From Enterococcus songbeiensis (GTDB lineage Bacteria > Bacillota > Bacilli > Lactobacillales > Enterococcaceae): DNA of 54,090 nucleotides. The notes under the pieces were generated by a model. The model saw nothing but the letters and a program-made list of their open reading frames with translations, had not been told where the DNA came from and searched no databases. Shown here piece after piece: positions 44,735 to 52,773 of the stretch. Location of the stretch: assembly GCF_005405265.1 (NCBI RefSeq), contig NZ_BJDS01000001.1:64001-118090 (forward strand). Direction: 5' to 3'. Position numbers and translations under genes: made by a program. Positions within the stretch are counted from its first letter, which is position 1. Each line of letters begins with the position of its first letter.

Positions 44735-45445
44735 TTACATTGCTGCCAGAGCAAGCTTGCCGATTGCTTCTCTCATCTTACTCCGGTCATAAACACCGTT
44801 TGACAGTACTACGATGGCAAAGGGATTATTCGGTGCAAAAACCAAACCAATATCATTTTCAACACCAGATAATTCACCAGTTTTATTGGCAACGGGAATC
44901 TTCTCAGGCAATTTACTTCGCAGTTTTGTTCCGATTTGCTGTCCCAACAAAATCTTCAGCATTTCTCCATAAGGGAATCTTGCTTGCTGACTATATATTC
45001 TTTTCAAAAATTCCATCGTATCAGGTAAAGAAGTGTAATTTTCAATTCCTTGGCTCTGTGCTTGAGTGTCCAACATCTTTCGCTGTATTTTTGTATCGGT
45101 GTATCCCGCCTGTAAAAAATATTGATTAAGGGCATCCATCCCGACTTGATCAATAATCGCATTGGTCGCCTCGTTGTCACTGATTTGAATCATCCGCTGT
45201 AACAAGCTGTTCAACGGCTCCCCATTTATGCTCCTTTGCAGATCCAACTGGTTTGCAAAAATATATTCCATAATGAAAACTTTGATTATACTTGCTGAAA
45301 TCATTGGTGCCGAATACGCATTGGAGAGATATTCTTTTCTTGCAAAATAATAAATGCCATAAGCAACTTGTTTTGCCATTGATTCGATCACCGATCCATC
45401 AAGCAAGGGCCTTGCTGGTTGTGAAATTGAGTCATGAGTAGCCAT
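44735..45445 (-). CDS. Class A beta-lactamase-fold serine hydrolase without signal peptide
   Basis: 236 residues from ATG 45445, preceded by AGAGG about seven bases upstream; the upstream ATG at 45478 has no ribosome site. Active-site motifs are SIIK (SxxK), SDN in ISDNEATN and KTG in NKTGELSG. The region where true class A enzymes hold the deacylating Glu (ExxLN) reads RKMLDTQ, with no obvious Glu, so antibiotic hydrolysis is doubtful. Neither start gives a signal peptide, which is odd for this fold and suggests a cytosolic or otherwise exported enzyme. Confidence 0.8.
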   Translation of the reverse strand: MATHDSISQPARPLLDGSVIESMAKQVAYGIYYFARKEYLSNAYSAPMISASIIKVFIMEYIFANQLDLQRSINGEPLNSLLQRMIQISDNEATNAIIDQVGMDALNQYFLQAGYTDTKIQRKMLDTQAQSQGIENYTSLPDTMEFLKRIYSQQARFPYGEMLKILLGQQIGTKLRSKLPEKIPVANKTGELSGVENDIGLVFAPNNPFAIVVLSNGVYDRSKMREAIGKLALAAM

Positions 45446-45588
45446 CGTCCGCCTCTTTTCTTCCAATTTTTCAGTCATTTGGATTAGTAATTAAGACTAA
45501 TTGAAAAAATCCTCTTTATTTTAACACAATCTATGGTGAAGAGAAAAAAACGAACCCTCAAGGAGAGTCCGTTTTTCGTCTTTTTATC

Positions 45589-46860
45589 TTATTCTTTCAC
45601 CGAAGCACTAGACACGCTGTCTACTGCTGGTTGTGGTGTTTCTTCCTTCGTAGAGGCACTGGATACGGCATCTACTTCTTGTTTTTCACTAGCGCCAGAT
45701 ACGGCATCGGTTTTCTTTTCTTGTTTGGAAGCACCAGATACAGCGTCCACGTCTCCCACCAATTTTTGTCCGGTTTGTTTCAAGTACCATTCAATAATTG
45801 GTTTGAAATCTAAAATGTATTCGTTGATTCCCGCATAGTTACCTTCTTCGTCGTGCATTGCTTGGTAATTGTGAACGATATATTTTTCAGGAACATGTTT
45901 TGGTACGTGTACCCGCACGACATCTTGTGCACCGGAGCGTAGTTGGGAGATAACCCAGCTAACATTTTTGTATGATTTTTCCGGATGGCATTTCGCAAGA
46001 GGGTTCCCTGGTTGCGCAGGTACCCGTGGCGCTAACATTTCTTCTGCCGGTTTGGTTTTATTATAATATAAGAATTGGTTGTTGCTGTCGGCATAGGTCA
46101 ATTCCATCGGCATAGATTTCAGGAAATAATTCAATTGATCCACCGTCAAAATTCCGCGATCCAATTTCACATAGGTCTTTCCTTCTACCGCATTAACTGC
46201 TTTGGCTGCTTGTTCCACCCAATCGTCTGCAGTCATGTCAACGCCTTCGATTGTGGTATCGATTTTTCCAGTCGCATAAAGGTCTTCTGGTGCAGCTTTT
46301 GGTTTTGGTCCTTCCAAAACGGCAACAACTTTTACGAACTGCACAAATTTCCCTAAGGTACTGCCAAGGAATTTCACTGTTCCTGGATCTTTTAATTCTT
46401 CGTTTTCATCAAAGGCTTCTTTGACCTTACCCAGTAAAAATTCATTTCCTGGAAAAACCATGGCATTCACACCGGGAGCATCCAAAATTTGGCGCAAGTG
46501 CAACTGTGCCCGCGAAGAACCTTGATCATAGTAAGAAGCCCCCACGATCATAACGGGTTTGTTTTCTAATGGATGAACTTTGAAGGAAAGCCATTCTAGG
46601 ACACTCTTCAAGGCCGCAGGAATGGTGTGGTTATGTTCTGGTGTGGCAATAATCACGCCGTCTGCTGCTTTGATTTTATTGTTCAATCGTTGGATTACTT
46701 GCGTATTGGTTTGATCGTCACTTTGATTGAACATCGGAATATCTTTGATTTCAACGATTTCTAAATCAAAGAGTCCGCTAAATTGCTTTTTGATATATTT
46801 TAACAACAGCCGATTGTAAGACACTTCTGCTGCTGATCCTACGATACCGATAAATTTCAT
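45589..46860 (-). CDS. FMN reductase-PAS fusion with four tandem DxxSGAS-like flavinylation motifs
   Basis: 423 residues. Residues 1-190 are an NADPH-dependent FMN reductase (GIVGSAAEVSYNR, IIATPEHNHTIPAALKSVLEWLS, GASYYDQGSSRAQ). About 235-368 resembles the PAS domain found in DUF438 proteins (MPMELTYADSNNQFLYYNK, CHPEKSYKNV, HNYQAMHDEEGNYAGI). The tail holds DAVSGAS (372-378), DAVSGAS (385-391), DAVSSAS (397-403) and DSVSSAS (414-420). The first two match the Dxx(S/T)GA(T/S) site where ApbE attaches FMN. apbE is two genes upstream in the same operon. No signal peptide, so cytosolic. Confidence 0.85.
   Translation of the reverse strand: MKFIGIVGSAAEVSYNRLLLKYIKKQFSGLFDLEIVEIKDIPMFNQSDDQTNTQVIQRLNNKIKAADGVIIATPEHNHTIPAALKSVLEWLSFKVHPLENKPVMIVGASYYDQGSSRAQLHLRQILDAPGVNAMVFPGNEFLLGKVKEAFDENEELKDPGTVKFLGSTLGKFVQFVKVVAVLEGPKPKAAPEDLYATGKIDTTIEGVDMTADDWVEQAAKAVNAVEGKTYVKLDRGILTVDQLNYFLKSMPMELTYADSNNQFLYYNKTKPAEEMLAPRVPAQPGNPLAKCHPEKSYKNVSWVISQLRSGAQDVVRVHVPKHVPEKYIVHNYQAMHDEEGNYAGINEYILDFKPIIEWYLKQTGQKLVGDVDAVSGASKQEKKTDAVSGASEKQEVDAVSSASTKEETPQPAVDSVSSASVKE
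45592..45747 (-). repeat. Four degenerate tandem repeats encoding DAVSGAS-type motifs
   Basis: Coding repeats at the 3' end of the FMN reductase-PAS gene. Units are 10-17 codons, sharing the seven-residue core with Lys/Glu-rich spacers. Copies 1-2 keep Gly; copies 3-4 have Ser in its place. Confidence 0.85.
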
Positions 46861-46874
46861 CTTACTTCACTCCT

Positions 46875-47483
46875 TTAAATTTTTTCCCAGTTAAAGTTTT
46901 CCGCTTCTTTTTTGTTGCTTTCATGCGCATGATTAAGTTGCGCCGTGATCGCCACAAAAGTTAAGAAGTCTTCAAACAGTTCTTCCAGTTTTTCCACTTG
47001 TTCTTGATCCAATAACTTGTCTTCACTATCAAAAGCTTGCAGTGAGTGTCCCAAAAGATATTCTGAGCTTGGCATGATTCGCGCTTTTAATTCAGGAGCA
47101 TCAAGAATTTGACGTAAATGGGCTTGTGCTCGGGAAGAACCTAATGTACCGTAAGATGCTCCGGTAATCATAACGGGTTTGTCAACAAAAGGAAAAATGC
47201 CATAAGATAACCAGTTTAGTGCATTGATCAGCGAAGCGGTCACCGCATGATCGTATTCTGGCGTGCTGATGATTACGCCATCTGTGGCATCAATTTTTTC
47301 AGCGATTTCTTTGACGACATCCGGTAATTGTTTATCCGCTGGTTTATTGAACATTGGAATATCCTTGATTTCAATTAATTCAACCTGTGCTTTATCTGAA
47401 AAATGCTTTTTAATAAATTTCAACAACGTTCGATTTGTCGAATTGTCTGAGTTGGTTCCTACTAATCCGATAAATTTTTTCAT
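46875..47483 (-). CDS. NADPH-dependent FMN reductase
   Basis: 202 residues from ATG 47483 (AAAGGAAGT upstream; the TTG at 47501 lies before that box). Single FMN reductase domain: FIGLVGTNSDNSTNR, IISTPEYDHAVTASLINALNWLS and TGASYGTLGSSRAQAHLRQIL. It is clearly paralogous to the first domain of the next gene (both contain EIKDIPMFN and SSRAQ-HLRQILDAP). It lies between apbE and the motif-bearing reductase, so the two reductases probably act together on the same electron pathway. Confidence 0.9.
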   Translation of the reverse strand: MKKFIGLVGTNSDNSTNRTLLKFIKKHFSDKAQVELIEIKDIPMFNKPADKQLPDVVKEIAEKIDATDGVIISTPEYDHAVTASLINALNWLSYGIFPFVDKPVMITGASYGTLGSSRAQAHLRQILDAPELKARIMPSSEYLLGHSLQAFDSEDKLLDQEQVEKLEELFEDFLTFVAITAQLNHAHESNKKEAENFNWEKI

Positions 47484-47545
47484 TTTATTACTTCCTTTCA
47501 ATTGTTTTCTTGCAAAAACATCCTACGTCCGGATTTTTCCGACCC

Positions 47546-48475
47546 TCAGACGCTTACAATCCGTTCCTTTAATCCATTTGAATAAGCAAATTGCTCATCC
47601 TTGGTAATCAGTAACCCGTCAATTTTTTCCAACTGATTTAACGTGGTGAGAATTTCTTTAGAGGACTTGCCAAACAAACGTGTCGTCCAAATTTCTCCAT
47701 CGATGGATTTCTCCGATAAAATCGTCAAACTGGCGACATCTGTCGTTGCCGGATAACCAGTATGAGGATCTAAAATATGGTGGTACGTGTGTCCGTTGCT
47801 TTCCAAGCTTCGTTCATAAATCCCTGAGGTTACGATTGATTGATTCAATGCTTTTATCGCAAGCAGCGAATGATTACGGGACAATTTTGGATTTTGAATA
47901 CCAATTCGCCAATAATGATCGCCATGAATAGAGGGTCCCAAGACGACAATATTACCCCCTAAATTAATCAATGCAGAGAAAACCTCCTGCTTTTTTAAAT
48001 ACGCAATAATCAAATCGGCAATAAAGCCCTTCGCCAGCGCCCCTAAATCAATCAGCATTCCTGGATGGGTCAAAAAAACCGATTGCTCGTCATCATTTAG
48101 CAAAATATTATGCGGATCTGTTTCCTCCAATAAGCGCTGAATCGTTTTCGGAGAAGGCACCTTCGCATCATCAAAGCCGATTCGCCAAGTTTGGACTAAG
48201 GGACCGATGGCGATATTTAAATTACTAGCCGGCGCACAACTGTGGTATTTTCCGATTTTGATCAGCTCATACAAGTCGGGATGCACCTTCACCGCTTGAA
48301 TACCGGCATTTTTATTAACCACCATCAGCTCTGAATCCGAATCATTTGCACTGAAGCGCTGTTCATATTTTTTTAAACGAGCAACAACTTCATCCAAAAT
48401 AGCTTCCGGAGCCTCATGTTCGATCTCGATGTCAATTACCGTTCCCATCAGCCGAACTCTTCGATTTTGCTTCAC
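47546..48475 (-). CDS. apbE: Cytosolic FAD:protein FMN transferase, ApbE family
   Basis: 309 residues from GTG 48475 (AAGGG six bases upstream). ApbE blocks: MGTVIDIEIEH, FSANDSDSELMVVN, IDLGALAKGFIADLI, LINLGGNIVVLG, and the C-terminal HHILDPHTGYPATTDVASLTI with the Mg/FAD-binding Asp and Thr. It transfers FMN from FAD to a Thr/Ser in Dxx(S/T)GA(T/S) sites. Unlike FmnB used in extracellular electron transfer, it has no signal peptide or lipobox, so it should act in the cytosol. The likely target is encoded two genes downstream. Confidence 0.93.
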   Translation of the reverse strand: MKQNRRVRLMGTVIDIEIEHEAPEAILDEVVARLKKYEQRFSANDSDSELMVVNKNAGIQAVKVHPDLYELIKIGKYHSCAPASNLNIAIGPLVQTWRIGFDDAKVPSPKTIQRLLEETDPHNILLNDDEQSVFLTHPGMLIDLGALAKGFIADLIIAYLKKQEVFSALINLGGNIVVLGPSIHGDHYWRIGIQNPKLSRNHSLLAIKALNQSIVTSGIYERSLESNGHTYHHILDPHTGYPATTDVASLTILSEKSIDGEIWTTRLFGKSSKEILTTLNQLEKIDGLLITKDEQFAYSNGLKERIVSV

Positions 48476-48645
48476 CTTTTTCCCTTCTTTCCTTCAGCAT
48501 TTTACCGCCTTCACTCATTTCTAACTACACAAACGTTCCCTTTTCACAACAATCGAAATCGATTTTATTTTTTGTGAAAGGATAGCACTTCTAGTTGCAA
48601 AAAAAGCACTCTCCTCGTAAAAAACAAACGAAGACAGAGATGATA

Positions 48646-48664
48646 ATTGTGTTATCTTTCACAT
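48646..48664. promoter_or_regulatory. Rex-like operator in the apbE promoter
   Basis: On the minus strand ATGTGAAAGATAACACAAT, compared with TTGTGAAnnnnTTCACAA as remembered for Rex: three mismatches. It lies just downstream of the -10, a repressing position. Confidence 0.4.
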
Positions 48665-48677
48665 TTTCTACAACACG

Positions 48678-48706
48678 ATAATACTATTCACCAATATTTA
48701 TGTCAA
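48678..48706 (-). promoter_or_regulatory. apbE operon promoter
   Basis: Minus strand TTGACA (48706-48701), spacer 17, TATTAT (48683-48678). Confidence 0.75.
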
Positions 48707-48737
48707 TGGAATATGTAAAAAAATATATATTATAAAA

Positions 48738-48765
48738 AAACAGCCGTTGGTTTCAACGACTGTTT
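48738..48765 (-). terminator. Terminator of the PPOX-like gene
   Basis: Minus strand AAACAGtCGTTG, loop AAAC, CAACGgCTGTTT then a T-run. Confidence 0.85.
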
Positions 48766-48777
48766 CTGTCTTTAGTG

Positions 48778-49146
48778 CTAAATTTTTTGCTCTACTCCGG
48801 TTGCTTCAATCACAAGTACACGGGACAAAAAAGGAAACTCTTCCTTCATACGCTCCACGATTTCTCCGGAAGTTAAAAAGCTGGCTTTTCCTGATACATG
48901 AAATCCTGTGCCGGGTCCAACCAGTCCTTCCACTTCTCGACTACCAAGAGTTACTAAAACCTGATCGTTCACCGCTAAATCTTCTTCAACGCTATGCATC
49001 CCTGCGGCAGGAATCAATAATTTGTTTCCTTCTACTTTGACATACGAATTCCAGGTATTGACTGCATGATAATCACTTGCGTTATTTGAAATAATCGTAA
49101 CCACGCCTTCATGCTCTAAAACTGCTAGAAATGTTTCAGTAAACAT
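48778..49146 (-). CDS. Pyridoxamine 5'-phosphate oxidase-like FMN-binding protein
   Basis: 122 residues from ATG 49146, eight bases after GGGAG. Split-barrel FMN-binding fold: EGVVTIISNNASDYHAVNTWNSYVKVEGNKLLIPAAGMHSVEEDLAVNDQVLVTLGS is the typical PPOX-like start, followed by GTGFHVSGKASFLTSG. Such small proteins bind flavin and often reduce it or act as quinone/heme reductases. It lies next to, but is not co-transcribed with, the apbE operon (terminator between them). A 14-base palindrome, ATTTTATATAAAAT, lies at 49189-49202. Confidence 0.8.
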   Translation of the reverse strand: MFTETFLAVLEHEGVVTIISNNASDYHAVNTWNSYVKVEGNKLLIPAAGMHSVEEDLAVNDQVLVTLGSREVEGLVGPGTGFHVSGKASFLTSGEIVERMKEEFPFLSRVLVIEATGVEQKI

Positions 49147-49188
49147 CCTAAAATCTCCCATCTAATTAATGTATCTTACTGATATCAT

Positions 49189-49202
49189 ATTTTATATAAA
49201 AT
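49189..49202. repeat. Palindrome upstream of the PPOX-like gene
   Basis: ATTTTATATAAAAT, perfect over 14 bases, about 45 bases before the start. It could be an operator or an AT-rich -10 region. Confidence 0.35.
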
Positions 49203-49321
49203 GTAAAATATCTCCCCTTGAAAGCCACCAAAAATAGAATGTTTTTCCTGACATACTTCTTTTATATACCTATTTCCTATTTTATTTCTGCACAGTTCTT
49301 TGCTGTAAACAAAGAGCTGTT

Positions 49322-49349
49322 TTGTTATTTCTGCTAAATCTGCTATACT
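49322..49349 (+). promoter_or_regulatory. Promoter of the HAD phosphatase gene
   Basis: TTGTTA, spacer 16, TATACT. A hairpin with U-rich tail (about 49290-49322) lies directly upstream. Confidence 0.5.
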
Positions 49350-49425
49350 TTTTACAACTTGCAGGAATGAAAACTAGTTGAATGTTAACGACCACTTGAC
49401 GAGGACAGAAACGAGGAGAGATAAA

Positions 49426-50052
49426 ATGATCAAGACGATTTTATTTGATGTTGATGGCACTCTTATCGACACCGAACAGGCGATTTTGCGTTCCCTTAAA
49501 GAGCTATTGAAAGAAGAATTGCACTTAATTGTTCCAGAAGCAGAACTGACTTTTGTTTTAGGAATTCCCGGTGAAAAAGCCTTGGAAAGATATAGTGATT
49601 CTCCAGCGGAACGGGCACGTTTGTTAACGATTTGGGTCGAAAAACTGGCGGCTCATTCAACGGATGTTCGGCTTTTTGACGGTATTGTTCCTCTTTTGAC
49701 AAAATTAAAAAATACCGGGTACCAATTGGGGGTTGTGACCTCCAAATTACGCAACGAGTTGATAAAGGAATTCGCTTCTTTTGAATTGACGGATTTTTTT
49801 GAAGTTGCTGTTACTGCTTCGGATACAAAAAAACACAAACCAAACCCGGAACCAATTTTAAAAGCGCTGGAAGAATTACACGCTCGTCCAGAAGAAACGA
49901 TTTATATCGGCGATTCGGTTTATGACCTGCGTTGTGCGCAAAATAGTCAGGTGGCGTTTGCCTTGGCTGGCTGGGGTGCCCAACCGGCAGAAGAATTTTC
50001 GACCCTTGAGAGGATTCTTTCTCAACCAAATGACTTACTGGCTGTTCTTTAA
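49426..50052 (+). CDS. HAD-superfamily phosphatase (PpaX/phosphoglycolate phosphatase-like)
   Basis: 208 residues from ATG 49426 (GAGGAGA upstream). HAD motifs: DVDGTLIDT (nucleophile Asp8, acid Asp10), VVTSKLR (motif II), KHKPNPEPI (Lys of motif III) and YIGDSVYDLRCA (motif IV). The helical cap is of the C1 type. PpaX hydrolyses pyrophosphate and others act on phosphoglycolate or sugar phosphates, so the substrate is open. Confidence 0.88.
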   Translation: MIKTILFDVDGTLIDTEQAILRSLKELLKEELHLIVPEAELTFVLGIPGEKALERYSDSPAERARLLTIWVEKLAAHSTDVRLFDGIVPLLTKLKNTGYQLGVVTSKLRNELIKEFASFELTDFFEVAVTASDTKKHKPNPEPILKALEELHARPEETIYIGDSVYDLRCAQNSQVAFALAGWGAQPAEEFSTLERILSQPNDLLAVL

Positions 50053-50082
50053 TCAGAAAAAACAATCTTAGTTGTCACTACC

Positions 50083-50916
50083 TTACTTTTTTGCGCGCCC
50101 CTTGAAAATTTGCCGTAGTTTGCTTTTTAGCTGCTGGTAAAGCAAAAGCTGGTGTCGGACTCGTTTGATCTGTTTGTATCTTTTAGATTGCTTTTTATAG
50201 AATTGTTGATGATAGTTTTCTGCCGGCCAAAATGTGCCGGCTTTTTTGATTTGGGTCACGATGGGCTGCTTGTATTTTTCTGATTCAATCAACTTGTTTT
50301 TTGATTTTTCCGCCACTTGTCTTTGTTTCTCATTTTGAACAAAAATAATCGGTTGGTATTGCTCGCCACGATCTTGAAATTGTCCAAAAGCATCCGTTGG
50401 GTCCGTCAGCTGCCAATACAGTTCCACCAACTCTTCATAACTGATAATCCGTCTATCAAAAATAATTTCTACAGCCTCAACATGTCCTGTCAGCCCACTA
50501 CTGACCTGATCATAGTTGGGAGAAGTCGTGTACCCTCCGGTATAGCCGGATAAAACAGAGACAATGCCACTTTGGGTTTCAAAAGGTTCCACCATGCACC
50601 AAAAACAGCCACCGGCAAAAATTGCCCGTTCCTGATAATCAAGGTTTGACAATGTATGCTTTGACCAGTCAAAGTTTTTTTCACCAACAGGGTCGTTGGT
50701 GATTTGTAAATAAAAATCAGCGACATCTGGCGTCAAATTATTTCTAAGGGCAAGGGGTCGCAAAACCGCTTCGAGAGCTGCGATTTTATCCCAAAAATTC
50801 TCTTTGTCCTCCAAGTTATTTTTCGTTTCCACTAATACCTTGCGCTCCCACTCACGGGTATTGGGATTGAGGATCAGATTATAAAGTGTATTTGTTACTT
50901 TTTGCTCATCTTTCAT
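50083..50916 (-). CDS. msrA: Peptide methionine sulfoxide reductase MsrA with N-terminal helical domain
   Basis: 277 residues. Residues about 97-250 are Msr[11 protein letters not shown] (catalytic Cys104), [15 protein letters not shown] and DRGEQYQP. The first 95 residues form an extra helical domain ([33 protein letters not shown]) resembling the four-helix enterocin A-type immunity fold. The C-terminal tail is basic. MsrA repairs oxidised methionine (S form) using thioredoxin. The fusion may localise or regulate the enzyme; its role is not known to me. Confidence 0.92.
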   Translation of the reverse strand: MKDEQKVTNTLYNLILNPNTREWERKVLVETKNNLEDKENFWDKIAALEAVLRPLALRNNLTPDVADFYLQITNDPVGEKNFDWSKHTLSNLDYQERAIFAGGCFWCMVEPFETQSGIVSVLSGYTGGYTTSPNYDQVSSGLTGHVEAVEIIFDRRIISYEELVELYWQLTDPTDAFGQFQDRGEQYQPIIFVQNEKQRQVAEKSKNKLIESEKYKQPIVTQIKKAGTFWPAENYHQQFYKKQSKRYKQIKRVRHQLLLYQQLKSKLRQIFKGRAKK

Positions 50917-51006
50917 TTCTGCACCTCCTCGTAAAAATCCGGTTTTGCTGAATAGTTGCTTTCTTTTACTATTACTATACGTTATCAGGCTAAAAGGTGA
51001 CCAATT

Positions 51007-51126
51007 AAACGATTGTTTTTTGTCGTAGAACGTAGAACTCCATGAGAAGATTAAATTTTCCGAAAAGTCTATGCTTTTTCCCTTTAATTTGCTATGCTTG
51101 AGCTACTTTTTATAAAACAATCGTTT
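51007..51126. repeat. Inverted 13-base repeats with a third copy downstream
   Basis: AAACGATTGTTTT (51007-51019) and AAAACAATCGTTT (51114-51126) are perfect inverted copies, and AAACGATTGT recurs at 51171-51180. Either paired operators or the ends of a tiny non-coding element. Confidence 0.5.
51054..51068. promoter_or_regulatory. CodY-box-like sequence
   Basis: AATTTTCCGAAAAGT differs from AATTTTCWGAAAATT at two positions. Context of repeats makes this only a candidate. Confidence 0.35.
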
Positions 51127-51190
51127 TAATTCCTGCATCTGCTTAACCTGTGAAATGGACGAATACTAACAAACGATTGTCTCCAATATG

Positions 51191-51323
51191 AAAATTTAGT
51201 ACATCATTACGAACAAGGATGTCACTTCCTCTTTTTCCAGGTTATCTAGTGGAATGATATACGGCGTGAGAATCAGATTAAATTTTCTGTTAAGAAAATT
51301 TATTACATCATTACGAACAAGGA
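51191..51323 (+). repeat. Direct repeat of about 30 bases ending in the ribosome site of the 51331 gene
   Basis: The core ACATCATTACGAACAAGGA occurs at about 51201-51219 and again at 51305-51323, each preceded by GAAAATTTA; only one base differs in 30. The second copy supplies AAGGAG for the 51331 start. The copies are 104 bases apart, suggesting a segmental duplication. Confidence 0.75.
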
Positions 51324-51330
51324 GCATACT

Positions 51331-51939
51331 ATGCCTTATATTTATCTTTTTTTAAGTGCAACAGAAACCTATACTTCAAAAGCGATCCGTTTCACCACGG
51401 CTGAAACATTTACCCACGTTGCTTTATCCTTTGACCCTAGCCTATCAAAAATGTACAGCTTTGCCCGTACGCAACCCCTTTTCCCTTTACCCGCTGGCTT
51501 TATTGATGAAAATATTGCCGTTGGTTTTTATAAAAATCATCCTGATACCCCTTGTCTGCTGCTTCGATTGCCGGTAAATCAACGCTCTCTGCAATTGGCA
51601 CGTCAACAAATTTTCGCCATGCTTACGATGCGCAACAAATATCGCTACAATCTACTTGGTCTTTTTTTATGCAAGTTGAATATTGAAAACAAACGACCTT
51701 GGCATTTCTTCTGCTCACAGTTCGTGAGTGAAATTTTAGAAAATTCCCAAGCAATCACGTTGCCAAAGAGTCCTTCCCTCATGCACCCTGCCGACTTTTT
51801 ACAGTTGCCGGAATTAGAATTAATTTTTGAAGGCACCTGTGGTCAATTGCAACAAAATTTGGCCTTGGCTTCGATAAACAAGTTAGCTGGCAGTCAGACA
51901 CCTACGTACACGCAACAGCTATTAAAGGTAGTTGAATAA
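51331..51939 (+). CDS. YiiX/YaeF-like permuted papain-fold hydrolase
   Basis: 202 residues. The circularly permuted NlpC/P60-type pattern is visible: an N-terminal His in TFTHVALSFD (about 30) and a later Cys in HFFCSQFVSEIL (about 130), the reverse of the usual order. There is no signal peptide or membrane segment. Relatives are thought to cleave acyl or peptide bonds in lipids or wall material, but activity is poorly known. The duplicated upstream sequence includes its ribosome site. Confidence 0.7.
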   Translation: MPYIYLFLSATETYTSKAIRFTTAETFTHVALSFDPSLSKMYSFARTQPLFPLPAGFIDENIAVGFYKNHPDTPCLLLRLPVNQRSLQLARQQIFAMLTMRNKYRYNLLGLFLCKLNIENKRPWHFFCSQFVSEILENSQAITLPKSPSLMHPADFLQLPELELIFEGTCGQLQQNLALASINKLAGSQTPTYTQQLLKVVE

Positions 51940-51954
51940 TTTTTTCTAGATACC

Positions 51955-52000
51955 GTCGTAAAAAAAGCCGCTTTCCTCTACAGGAACGCGACTTTTTTTG
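51955..52000. terminator. Bidirectional terminator
   Basis: AAAAAAGcCGCtTTCCT, loop CTAC, AGGAAcGCGaCTTTTTT, between converging genes. Confidence 0.8.
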
Positions 52001-52056
52001 CATGTTATCTAATTTTATTTAAAGAATCCACTAATTTTTACTTTTTCGAAGACTAT

Positions 52057-52566
52057 TTATTTTCCGATAACCAATCTTCTTGTATAAACTGCCTGACCAG
52101 AATGCATCACGGCGTCATCGATTGCAGAAACCAATCGGATTTGTCGAGTAACTACTGGCGTCCAATTCGTATCTATCACCTCTGCAAGTTCATCTTCTTT
52201 GACAGTTTCCAAATAAGATGTCACAAAATCCACACTGGCAGTCAAATAATCAAGCAATAACTTTTTATCCGTTACCACTACTTTCGCTGCTTCCTCCGGT
52301 GTATGACGCCAATCTTCTGTATCATCAGGCAGATCCAACGCAAATTTTTCACTCCAACCAGCACTTACCCACAGCGGACTACTTCCATTCAGCTCTGAAA
52401 TTTGAAAATCCAATTCCCGCGCAGTATGCCAAACAAGCCACGTGACCGATTTAATCAAGGGTGCCGGCATGGTATTTGCCTCAGACACACTCATCTGCCC
52501 CAATGTCTCCTCCAGCCGCTCTTGCCCTCGTTTTAGCATATCGATTGATAATTGCGTGATTTTCAT
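52057..52566 (-). CDS. DinB-family protein
   Basis: 169 residues from ATG 52566, preceded by GGGAGGTG; the frame upstream to 52611 lacks a ribosome site. Four-helix DinB fold with metal-ligand His residues in LVWHTARELD (about 53) and VMHSGQAVYTRR (near the end). Members are often metal-dependent thiol transferases or DNA-damage-related proteins; substrate unknown here. It stands alone. Confidence 0.82.
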   Translation of the reverse strand: MKITQLSIDMLKRGQERLEETLGQMSVSEANTMPAPLIKSVTWLVWHTARELDFQISELNGSSPLWVSAGWSEKFALDLPDDTEDWRHTPEEAAKVVVTDKKLLLDYLTASVDFVTSYLETVKEDELAEVIDTNWTPVVTRQIRLVSAIDDAVMHSGQAVYTRRLVIGK

Positions 52567-52773
52567 TGTGCACCTCCCATTTTTTGTTGAAAAATGACTG
52601 TATTTATTCAACTAAATTTCTTTAGTATTACTCTACTATAAGAAGGAATAACCAGCAAACTTCATGACCTATCTTTTGATACATACAGTTATCTCTAAAA
52701 ACAGTGGATTTTCTAGTACAAAAAACTCCTTTAATATTTACTAGTTACAGCATTTGTGTTATTTTTCCGTGTT

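Larger units (their letters stand above)
48476..48777. other. Promoter region of the apbE operon
   Basis: 302 bases. It holds a consensus promoter, a Rex-like site and an inverted pair TTTTCACAA (48541-48549) / TTGTGAAA (48572-48579), plus a palindromic ATCGAAATCGAT-type stretch between them. The leader is about 195 bases long, which leaves room for control elements. Confidence 0.55.
50917..51330. other. Repeat-rich intergenic region
   Basis: 414 bases containing three copies of an AAACGATTGT element, a 30-base direct repeat and a CodY-box-like sequence, described in separate entries. No protein frame beyond a dozen codons has a ribosome site. Confidence 0.6.

Noticed and set aside
45592..45747. 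CRISPR-like or non-coding tandem repeat
   Set aside because: The repeats are degenerate, vary in spacing and conserve amino acids in frame, so they are coding.
51007..51126. Insertion sequence
   Set aside because: Only about 120 bases between the arms, no transposase and no visible target duplication.
51212..51255. Leader peptide starting at the ATG in the first direct repeat
   Set aside because: Only about 12 codons, with the ribosome box touching the ATG and no regulatory codon run.
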